Assembly (NCBI GenBank): GCA_022562655.1
Contig: JADFOU010000023.1
Location: 1 to 13,335 of the forward strand
DNA: 13,335 nt
Source: a candidate division TA06 bacterium
GTDB lineage: Bacteria > Hydrothermota > DG-26 > E44-bin18 > JADFOU01
Direction: 5' to 3'
Position numbers and translations under genes: made by a program. Each line of letters starts with the position of its first letter. The first letter of the stretch is position 1. Of the stretch, positions 6,829 to 12,993 are shown piece after piece. The notes beneath the pieces were generated by a model. That model saw nothing but the letters and a program-made list of their open reading frames with translations, ran no database searches and was not told where the DNA came from.

Positions 6829-7581
6829 ATGATCATTTTGAAATCCCGTGAAGAGATTGAAATTCTTCGTAAGGCGAATCAGATCGTTGCCGAAATCCTT
6901 TATTCCCTTGTGGGAGAGATTCGTCCAGGGATGACCTCAGAAGATTTAGATCGAATGGCGGAAGAAAAAATCCTGGAGCGGGGAGGTTCCCCTGCTTTTA
7001 AAGGGTATCAGGGGTACCCCGCGACCCTCTGTGCTTCGGTCAATGAAGGGATCATCCACGGGGTTCCCAATCATCGTAAGTTCCAGGAAGGGGACATCGT
7101 CTCTCTCGATTTGGGGGTTCTCTGTCAGGGGTATTATGGGGATTCTGCCCTCTCCTTGGCAGTAGGAATGGTGAGTCCAGAGAAAAAGCACCTCCTTCAG
7201 GTGACCCAGGAAGCCCTTTGGAAGGGGATTGAACAAGGAAGATCCGGAAACAGACTCGGAGACATCTCTCACGCCGTTCAGACCCATGTTGAAAGGAATG
7301 GCTTCTCTGTTGTGAGGGAGTTTGTTGGACATGGGATTGGTAAGGACCTCCATGAGGAGCCTCAAATTCCAAATTATGGAGAGCCCCATCAGGGTCCACG
7401 CCTGAGAGAAGGGATGGTTCTCTGCATCGAGCCAATGGTGAATGCCGGTGGATCTGAGGTGGAGATCTTAGAAGATGGTTGGACAGCCGTTACGGCTGAC
7501 CGAAGCCCTTCCGCCCATTTTGAACATACCATTGTCATCACGAATGGAGAACCGGAAATCCTCACGCTGGTTAAACAGTGA
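6829..7581 (+). CDS. map: Methionine aminopeptidase, type I
   Basis: Map removes the initiator methionine from nascent proteins using two metal ions. I place the start at ATG 6829 (MIILKSREEIEILRKANQIV), giving 250 residues, the usual type I length. The same frame is open from 6715, but that extension overlaps polA and is encoded by a palindromic repeat. The five metal ligands are visible: D94 in SLDLG, D105 in GDSAL, H168 in VGHGIG, E201 in IEPMV and E232 in FEHTIV. The substrate-loop motif EPQIPNYG is also intact. No Shine-Dalgarno sequence precedes the start; the heptad array occupies the whole spacer to polA. It is followed closely by the nucleotidyltransferase gene. Confidence 0.93.
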   Translation: MIILKSREEIEILRKANQIVAEILYSLVGEIRPGMTSEDLDRMAEEKILERGGSPAFKGYQGYPATLCASVNEGIIHGVPNHRKFQEGDIVSLDLGVLCQGYYGDSALSLAVGMVSPEKKHLLQVTQEALWKGIEQGRSGNRLGDISHAVQTHVERNGFSVVREFVGHGIGKDLHEEPQIPNYGEPHQGPRLREGMVLCIEPMVNAGGSEVEILEDGWTAVTADRSPSAHFEHTIVITNGEPEILTLVKQ

Positions 7582-7637
7582 ATGATAAATGGTTAAAATG
7601 ATAAAACCCATCACCCATCACCGATACCCCATGACCG
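7578..7637 (+). repeat. Heptad array spanning map stop and the next start codon
   Basis: From 7603 the sequence is in 7-bp register: units start at 7603, 7610 (atcaccc), 7617 (atcaccg), 7624 and 7631 (atgaccg). The last unit contains the likely start codon of the downstream gene. A weaker left half (7578-7604) has units ending in ATG. The stretch 7589-7630 could be translated as 14 extra residues if the upstream ATG is used. Confidence 0.6.
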
Positions 7638-9112
7638 AATTTACATCCCTCTTGAAATTCGGAGAGAATAGAGGGGTAGAGATCTACTTAGTGGGTGGAT
7701 GCCTGCGGGATCAACTCCTTCATCGTGTGCCTGATGATTGGGATTTCATCGTGGAAGGAGAGGGGATCCCCTTTGCAAGGGGTTTTGCCCAGGAGATCGG
7801 TGGACGGTTCCTCATTTTAGATGAAGAGCTTGGTGAAGGTCGAGTCATTCAACAGCAGTCTTCAGCAGTCAACAATCATCGATCTGCTGCCGTCTACGAT
7901 TTCATCGGTTTAAAGGATAAGCCCCTTGAAAAAGAGTTAGAAAGACGAGATTTCAGGATCAATGCCATGGCTATTCGATTGAGAGACTTCCTGAAGCACG
8001 AAGCACGAAGCGTGAAGGAGCCCGATTCGGGAAGCTTCGTGCTCCCTGCTTCCCGCTGCATCATCGATCTTTTTGAAGGGAGGAAGGATCTGCAAGGGAA
8101 CAAGATTCGTCTCATCCGAGAGGATGGTTTTGAGAGGGATCCCCTTCGTATCCTCAGGGCATTCCGCTTTGCCTGCCACCTCGACTTCGAAATCCCTGAG
8201 GAGATTCTGGAGAAGATGGAATTCGCCTCAGGCGGTCTCAAGAAAATTGCCCCAGAACGAATTCATTCCGAGATTTTTTCCATTCTCTCCTCTCCGAACT
8301 CCTATTCCACATTCAAAACAATGGGGGTGCGGGGTATCCTCTCCGAATTCCTTCCAGAATTGGAGAAGATGCGAGGAATCCCTCAGGGGAAAGCAGAGGG
8401 ATCAGACCTCTGGGATCATGCCTTTCGGACTTATGAGAAGGTAGAAGAGATACTGCGGGATGCAGGATGCGGGATGCAGAATGCGGAATTCAAAGCCGAG
8501 ATAAAGAGATATTTGGAGTCTGACTCGAATAAACCTACACTCCTGAAACTGGCTGCTCTCCTCCATGACATCGGGAAGCCCGATACCATTAAAAAAAATG
8601 AAAATGGAGAGGTCCACTTCTATGGTCACGACAAGGTTGGGGCGAGAATGGTGGAAGAGATGGGGAGAGAGAACCTGAGAATGTCCAGGAGAGAAAGGGG
8701 TACTTTGAATACCCTCGTCCTCCATCACATGCGGCCCCACCTTCTGGCACAGGAAGCCGTCATTACCCCCAGGGCGATTCGCCGATTTCTAAGGGAGGGT
8801 GGCGATGAGACTATTGGAATCCTTCTTCTTGCCTATGGGGACGGTATTGCCTCCAATCCGTATGAAGCGGATCTCAAGGGCTTGGAGCCTCTGATTCATC
8901 TCATTCATAGGGTCATAGCAGAAGCGGTGGAGCAAAGAAAGACCCCTTTCAAACGGCTGATCGGTGGAGAGGATTTGAAAAAGGTCCTTGGAATGGACCC
9001 CGGACCCCGTATGGGGGAGATTCTGAAGAGGATTGAAGAGGAACAATTGGACGGGCGAATTCAAAATCGGGAGGAGGCACTTGCTTTGGCGAAAGAATGG
9101 TTGAATTGTTAA
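7631..9112 (+). CDS. Class II CCA-adding/poly(A) polymerase family protein with HD domain
   Basis: Class II nucleotidyltransferases of this family either build tRNA CCA ends or polyadenylate RNA; the sequence alone does not settle which. Motifs: EIYLVGGCLRDQLL, catalytic DDWDFIV, ERRDFRINAMAIRL, DPLRILRAFRFACHLDF, then an HD phosphohydrolase domain (AALLHDIGKP, GHDKVGARM, LVLHHMRPH) as in bacterial CCA enzymes with repair activity. I prefer ATG 7631 because upstream ATGs at 7589 and 7598 add only heptad-encoded residues; numbering here counts from 7589. Three repeat arrays lie in the coding region (residues 88-101, ~135-157 and 288-301), each between family-conserved blocks and each in frame. 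Together they add about 50 residues. Catalytic motifs are untouched. Confidence 0.88.
   Translation: MTEFTSLLKFGENRGVEIYLVGGCLRDQLLHRVPDDWDFIVEGEGIPFARGFAQEIGGRFLILDEELGEGRVIQQQSSAVNNHRSAAVYDFIGLKDKPLEKELERRDFRINAMAIRLRDFLKHEARSVKEPDSGSFVLPASRCIIDLFEGRKDLQGNKIRLIREDGFERDPLRILRAFRFACHLDFEIPEEILEKMEFASGGLKKIAPERIHSEIFSILSSPNSYSTFKTMGVRGILSEFLPELEKMRGIPQGKAEGSDLWDHAFRTYEKVEEILRDAGCGMQNAEFKAEIKRYLESDSNKPTLLKLAALLHDIGKPDTIKKNENGEVHFYGHDKVGARMVEEMGRENLRMSRRERGTLNTLVLHHMRPHLLAQEAVITPRAIRRFLREGGDETIGILLLAYGDGIASNPYEADLKGLEPLIHLIHRVIAEAVEQRKTPFKRLIGGEDLKKVLGMDPGPRMGEILKRIEEEQLDGRIQNREEALALAKEWLNC
7850..7891 (+). repeat. Heptad array 1 inside the nucleotidyltransferase gene
   Basis: Six 7-bp units (starts 7850, 7857, 7864, 7871, 7878, 7885), four of which end in TC, for example agtcttc and aacaatc. 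It covers exactly 14 codons (Q88-A101 counting from 7589), a Gln/Ser/Asn/Ala-rich stretch inserted between GRVIQ and YDFIGLKDKP. Confidence 0.65.
7993..8059 (+). repeat. Palindromic GAAG/CTTC heptad element inside the nucleotidyltransferase gene
   Basis: The left arm has GAAG at 7993, 8000, 8007 and 8014. A central perfect palindrome cccga-t-tcggg occupies 8021-8031. The right arm has CTTC 8035, CTCC 8042, CTTC 8049 and CTGC 8056, again every 7 bp. It encodes residues ~135-157 (LKHEARSVKEPDSGSF and following) between RLRD and IIDLFEGRKDL, where relatives usually have only a few residues. Confidence 0.75.
8450..8491 (+). repeat. Heptad array 3 inside the nucleotidyltransferase gene
   Basis: Units begin at 8450, 8457, 8464, 8471, 8478 and 8485; five end in TGC, such as gggatgc (twice) and aggatgc. 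It spans exactly codons 288-301 (ILRDAGCGMQNAEF), in the linker before the HD domain. Confidence 0.7.
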
Positions 9113-9191
9113 TAGTGAATGGTAAATTGTAATGGTAAATGGTGTCAGTCCATTTAACCAATCACCAGTTACCAATCATCAACCACCAAAC
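9103..9191 (+). repeat. Palindromic GGT/ACC heptad array before the DUF4388 gene
   Basis: The left arm has 7-bp units such as gaatggt (9117) and aaatggt (9137), with one unit shortened to six. The right arm has units starting at 9157 (accaatc), 9164 (accagtt), 9171 (accaatc), 9178 and 9185. GGT on the left is answered by ACC on the right. It starts within the last codons of the upstream gene and ends two bases before ATG 9194, so the entire spacer is repeat. Confidence 0.78.
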
Positions 9192-9193
9192 TT

Positions 9194-10657
9194 ATGGCTC
9201 TTATCGGTTCCATTGAAGAGATAGGGATTACGGATATCCTCCAGCTTCTGGCTTTGAGTCAGAAGACAGGGATTCTCGCTGTTCGAAATGAGAGAAATGA
9301 GGAGGTGGGAGTTCTCTATTTCAAAGAGGGGAGAATCGCCTATGGCAGGCTGAAGGCCCAGAACATGAAGGAACGACTTCTTCAAGAGAATCGAATCCAA
9401 CGGATGCAATTGAGAAAGATCGAAGGAGGCATGGAGGAAGGAGAGAGTTTTGAAAATGCACTGTTGCGATCTAAATTGGTAGATGTCCTCGATATGAGGA
9501 AATATCTGAGGGAATATGCTGAAGATACGATCTTTTTCCTCTGTGGTCAGAGAACGGGGACCTTCCAGTTTGAAAGAAGGGTACTCCCTATCAACCCAGA
9601 TCTTACCCTCTTTTTGAAGACCGATAGTCTCATCATAGAGAGTTCCCGACGAATTGATGAGTGGACCCGGATTAAAGAGAAGTTACCACCTACTGACACG
9701 GTTTTGGAACTCACCCCCCCTCATAAACGATGGAGAGAAAGGAATCTGAAATCTTCAGAGGCAATCCTCCTCTCCCTTGTGGAACAGGGGAAAAGCCTTC
9801 GGGAGATCTATAAAGTTCTGGGAGAGGATTTTACAACGGCAAAGACCCTCCAAAGCCTCCTGGAGATGAGAGTCGTTCAAGTCGCCTCCCCTGCAAGGGG
9901 AAGGGATCATTTGATCAAGGGCAGAAAATATCTCCTCCAGGGGGAAATGGGGAAGGCTTTAGAGTTGTTAGAACAGGCTGTTGAGGAAGGGGTGGAGCGA
10001 AAGGATGCCCATCTTTTCCTTGGAGACCTCCTCCTTCGCCAGAGAAACTTCCAAAAGGCCCTCCAGGAATACGAAACAGCCAAGAGGATAGATCCCCAAA
10101 ACCCTACGGTTCTATCGAGGTTGGGCTACTGTTATGCGAAATTGGGACAAATCTCTCAGGCCATTTCCTGCTGGGAGAACTTCATGCTTCTTCCCTTTGA
10201 TTCCTCTATTAAGGAAAGAACGGAGAAAGTCCTAAAAGAGGCTCGCATCTTCCAGAGATATCTTGATGAGACCCTACCGATCCCCGCCGTGAAGACTGTG
10301 AAGAAAAACTTGAAAGAGATCCTGAAGGATATCAATAGACAGAATGGGGTGCTTGGCTCTATGGCAATTAATGATACGGGTCTCGTACTTGAGAAGGCGA
10401 TACCTGATTCGGATAGAGTGGAAGAGGCGGCGGCTTTTTCCGCGTCCTTTCTCCTCTTAGCAATGCGTTCCCTCCTTCTTTTAAAAATGGGCAATCTGGA
10501 GCGGGCTGTCCTTGATAAAGGGGACTGGCGAATCCATCTCTTCAAGGTAGATCCATATATCCTGGTTATTCTGACGGGAAGTGAAATCCACCTGGAACTT
10601 CAGATGTCCACCTTTCAAAGAATCTTCAATGAAATTGAGAGGCCCATAAGAAAATGA
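9194..10657 (+). CDS. DUF4388 (PATAN)-TPR-Roadblock protein
   Basis: A 487-residue cytosolic protein without signal peptide. Residues 1-~110 fit DUF4388/PATAN: MALIGSIEEIGITDILQLLA and SQKTGILAVRN, followed by VGVLYFKEGRIAYGRL, a domain common in two-component and gliding/motility-related regulators. Residues ~235-330 form TPR-like helix pairs (LLQGEMGKALELLEQAVEEG; HLFLGDLLLRQRNFQKALQEY; LSRLGYCYAKLGQISQAI). Residues ~385-485 resemble a Roadblock/LC7 domain (GVLGSMAINDTGLVLEKAIP ... LVILTGSEIHLELQ). Its last codons overlap the next gene, which is itself a Roadblock protein, so the two products probably bind each other. Roadblock proteins usually regulate Ras-like GTPases such as MglA; none is visible here. 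The start is ATG 9194 with no Shine-Dalgarno sequence. Function beyond a scaffold or regulator is not determinable. Confidence 0.75.
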   Translation: MALIGSIEEIGITDILQLLALSQKTGILAVRNERNEEVGVLYFKEGRIAYGRLKAQNMKERLLQENRIQRMQLRKIEGGMEEGESFENALLRSKLVDVLDMRKYLREYAEDTIFFLCGQRTGTFQFERRVLPINPDLTLFLKTDSLIIESSRRIDEWTRIKEKLPPTDTVLELTPPHKRWRERNLKSSEAILLSLVEQGKSLREIYKVLGEDFTTAKTLQSLLEMRVVQVASPARGRDHLIKGRKYLLQGEMGKALELLEQAVEEGVERKDAHLFLGDLLLRQRNFQKALQEYETAKRIDPQNPTVLSRLGYCYAKLGQISQAISCWENFMLLPFDSSIKERTEKVLKEARIFQRYLDETLPIPAVKTVKKNLKEILKDINRQNGVLGSMAINDTGLVLEKAIPDSDRVEEAAAFSASFLLLAMRSLLLLKMGNLERAVLDKGDWRIHLFKVDPYILVILTGSEIHLELQMSTFQRIFNEIERPIRK

Positions 10658-11004
10658 GCATCGAGGAGGTTTTAAAGGAGATTCATTACACGCCGGGTGT
10701 TCGAGGAAGTTTTGTCATCGGGCGGGATGGTTCGGTGAAAGGTGCCTACCTATCTCCGGATCAATCGCAAAAAGAGACGGCTGCAACCATCTCCTCTATG
10801 GCAAAGGAGATTGAAGAGTCTGCAGGAAAGTTGGAATCAGGAAAAGCGATGGTGACCTACCTCTTTGGAAAGAATGGTAACCTATTCTTTGTTGCCTCCG
10901 AAAGTTTGATCTTGGCGATTCTGACGGAGAGGCACGCCAATCTTGGAATCGTCCGGCATACTCTTCGGGACGGATTTAAAAGACTCCTGCGTGGGAAAGA
11001 GTAA
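10654..11004 (+). CDS. Small Roadblock/LC7 domain protein (MglB-like fold)
   Basis: A 116-residue single-domain protein: an N-terminal helix (MSIEEVLKEIHYTPGVRG), a strand pair SFVIGRDGSVKGAYL, a central amphipathic helix, the strand AMVTYLFGKNGNLFFVASESLILAIL, and a C-terminal helix. That order and length fit Roadblock/LC7. Its ATG overlaps the preceding stop (ATGA at 10654-10657), indicating translational coupling. A purine-rich gagagg at 10637-10642, 11 nt upstream, may assist initiation. It likely acts as a dimer with itself or with the C-terminal Roadblock domain of the upstream product. It is the last gene of the plus-strand run. Confidence 0.75.
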   Translation: MSIEEVLKEIHYTPGVRGSFVIGRDGSVKGAYLSPDQSQKETAATISSMAKEIEESAGKLESGKAMVTYLFGKNGNLFFVASESLILAILTERHANLGIVRHTLRDGFKRLLRGKE

Positions 11005-11007
11005 GCC

Positions 11008-11049
11008 ACTGGACTTTGGACTTAAGTCTTCTGTCTAAAATCTATAGCC
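11008..11049 (+). repeat. GAC/GTC heptad array between convergent genes
   Basis: Units start at 11008 (actggac), 11015 (tttggac), 11022 (ttaagtc), 11029 (ttctgtc), 11036 and 11043. GAC-ending units switch to GTC-ending units around the 10-bp palindrome gacttaagtc. The array fills the gap between the stop codons of two convergent genes. No other terminator is visible there, so it may serve as a bidirectional terminator, which is inference. Confidence 0.65.
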
Positions 11050-11054
11050 TGAAG

Positions 11055-12953
11055 TTAACGTAGAAGAAGGATCTTTTGGGTTGCAGTGGTCCGAACGGTT
11101 TGGATTGACTCTGGGTGGATGTAGTGGAAGACGAGATTTAAGAAGTATACCCCACTCGAAACCTCCTTCCCCCATTCATCTTTCCCATTCCAACGAGTGG
11201 TATAAGTTCCCGCTATTTTATTCCCTTGAAAAAGAACTTTAATGGTGCGCCCAGCAATATCTGCCACTTGAAGAAGAAGTTCTCCATCGAGGGGGAGTTC
11301 GTAAGTGATGAAGGTTTCTGGACTGAAGGGGTTCGGAAAGTTCTTCACTGAAACGATCTCAGCCTCCTGAGATATAGTATCCTCATCTCGATGAGCCTCT
11401 CCAAAGAAAAGCCAAGTGAGTATCTTTTTTAAGAGGGTTCTCCTCTCCTCTTCTTCCCCTATCCCTTCCAAACCAAAGTTGAGATAGACCAGACGGGAAT
11501 CCCCCCTCTCCACTCGGAGTCCGGCGGTTCCCGAAGAACGGATTCGCCCTAAACGGACACCCTTTCCGTTCTGGGTGGAGTAAGTCAAGAAAGGAATGGC
11601 AGAGGGAAGGGGATCCATCTCTTCAGCAAAGTATTGAGGAATCCCTTTTTCATCCACGATCTTGAGAAGAAGTCCGTCTGAGATGAGGTCCCCAGAAATA
11701 CCTTCCACACTCTCAAAATATCCTTCCAGTCCGAAAGACTGAACAAAACGGCTCTTCAATGAGCTCGCAAAAAAGAGGCTGTCATGTTCTGTTCCAAACT
11801 CTTGGATATGACTTCCAATTCCTCCTCCAGAGAGTAGCATTTTCCCTCCCCGGTCCAGGAACCATTGAATCACAGACTGAACTTCATCATCATATCGAAG
11901 AGTTCCTCCCCAGGGAGATGACCAGATCACAACCCCCTCCGGTAGAAACTCTTTTAAAACCAGGGAATCGATCTTCCCCCGAATCCAAAAATTCCATTCG
12001 GTCCAGTTGTTCCAAATTCGGAATTCGGGATTCGGAATTCGGGAGAGGCATGAACGGTAATAGTAGAGAATCTCGTAGGATGGATCTGGAGTATCCATGA
12101 CGAGCAAGAGATCCCCTGAGCGGGAGAATTCAACAGTGGTAAACCCCACAACCTTCTCCTTCAGACCCTGGTGGAAGTAACGGTCATCCGAGATCTCCAG
12201 ATCACAAAGATAATCCCTCGGTTCTTGGGGCGTCCACCAGACGTTCCCGAAATTTCCATCTGAAGAATCACCATCCCCATGGAGTCCATCGTCGTAAAGG
12301 GGGAGAACCTCAATCACATTTCCCTCCGGATCCTTCATCACCACCTTCACCTCACCGATCCCTCTGGAAGTGGGCCTCCCCGTTCCATCTACAAAAAAAC
12401 TGTTCAACTGAATGCTCTCTCCAGGACTCACAAACTGAGAAGAGACGGTAAGGTGGGTTAACTGAGGAAGGATATGGAGGTTGAGACTCACTGTGTCTTG
12501 CTTAAGGAAGAAGAATATGGAGAGGAGGGTGTCAATGGGACAGTCGGGTTGGATCTCCACTTGGAAGACAACTTCACTTTTTCCACCCGGAGCAATCTCA
12601 CCAAATGCCTCGGCTCTTTGAAAGAAGCGGATGTAGGGAGTGCGGCTCTGGACAATCTGGGTCAAGTCCAGTGGTTTCGTTCCCCGATTTTCAAGAATTA
12701 TTTTGAGAGAGAGGACTTCTCCGGGTCCAGGGATCCCATCTTGATTGGATTTCTCCGAGATCTCACGAATCTCATAAGAACGAAGGATGATCAGGGAACC
12801 GACGGTCTCTTCCAATTTGGGCTCATTGGGAGTAGGAGAAACAGAAGGAAGCTGGGAAGTAAAACTCCACCCCTGATTCCACATCAGGGTGGAGGAACAT
12901 AGAATAGAGAAAAGGGCGACCTTACGAAGACCGCCACTTCTGAAGATGTCCAT
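11055..12953 (-). CDS. Secreted multidomain protein with FlgD/Por-type C-terminal module
   Basis: A 632-residue exported protein. Residues 1-~32 look like a signal peptide (basic start MDIFRSGGLRKVALFS, then a hydrophobic stretch). Residues ~45-160 resemble a CARDB/APHP-like beta domain (GPGEVLSLKIILENRGTKPL). An Asp/Gly-rich segment DDGLHGDGDSSDGNFG follows at ~221-236 and could bind calcium. Residues ~275-410 suggest a GATase/ThuA-like alpha-beta fold (SVIQWFLDRGGKMLLSGGGI) without an identifiable catalytic set. The C-terminus (~540-632: NFPNPFSPETFITYELP ... TTRWNGKDEWGKEVSSGVYF ... QKILLLR) matches the FlgD-Ig/type IX sorting-domain pattern. Outer-surface delivery by T9SS is possible but no T9SS gene is in view. 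A heptad array encodes residues ~304-313. Overall role unknown. Confidence 0.75.
   Translation of the reverse strand: MDIFRSGGLRKVALFSILCSSTLMWNQGWSFTSQLPSVSPTPNEPKLEETVGSLIILRSYEIREISEKSNQDGIPGPGEVLSLKIILENRGTKPLDLTQIVQSRTPYIRFFQRAEAFGEIAPGGKSEVVFQVEIQPDCPIDTLLSIFFFLKQDTVSLNLHILPQLTHLTVSSQFVSPGESIQLNSFFVDGTGRPTSRGIGEVKVVMKDPEGNVIEVLPLYDDGLHGDGDSSDGNFGNVWWTPQEPRDYLCDLEISDDRYFHQGLKEKVVGFTTVEFSRSGDLLLVMDTPDPSYEILYYYRSCLSRIPNPEFRIWNNWTEWNFWIRGKIDSLVLKEFLPEGVVIWSSPWGGTLRYDDEVQSVIQWFLDRGGKMLLSGGGIGSHIQEFGTEHDSLFFASSLKSRFVQSFGLEGYFESVEGISGDLISDGLLLKIVDEKGIPQYFAEEMDPLPSAIPFLTYSTQNGKGVRLGRIRSSGTAGLRVERGDSRLVYLNFGLEGIGEEEERRTLLKKILTWLFFGEAHRDEDTISQEAEIVSVKNFPNPFSPETFITYELPLDGELLLQVADIAGRTIKVLFQGNKIAGTYTTRWNGKDEWGKEVSSGVYFLNLVFHYIHPESIQTVRTTATQKILLLR
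12014..12041 (-). repeat. Heptad array inside the secreted-protein gene
   Basis: Plus-strand units begin at 12014 (aaattcg), 12021 (gaattcg), 12028 (ggattcg) and 12035 (gaattcg); ATTCG recurs every 7 bp. On the coding strand it gives RIPNPEFRI, wedged between an SCLS segment and WTEWNFW. Confidence 0.65.
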
Positions 12954-12964
12954 ACTATGGTGTA

Positions 12965-12993
12965 ATCTTACAACGCTCTGGCAAAAAAGTCAA
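12965..12993 (-). promoter_or_regulatory. Sigma70-type promoter for the secreted-protein gene
   Basis: On the minus strand TTGACT (12993-12988) and TAAGAT (12970-12965) are 17 bp apart. Transcription from about 12958 would leave only about five bases before ATG 12953, i.e. a nearly leaderless mRNA. An alternative is that translation starts at a later codon, but the signal-peptide n-region argues for 12953. Confidence 0.55.

Noticed and set aside
7351..7382. Repeat-like caaattcc / caaattat inside map
   Set aside because: It encodes EPQIPNYG, a conserved Map motif, so ordinary coding constraint explains it.
7850..8491. CRISPR array or CRISPR-like repeat
   Set aside because: Units are 7 bp and contiguous with no spacers, and the region encodes a conserved enzyme.
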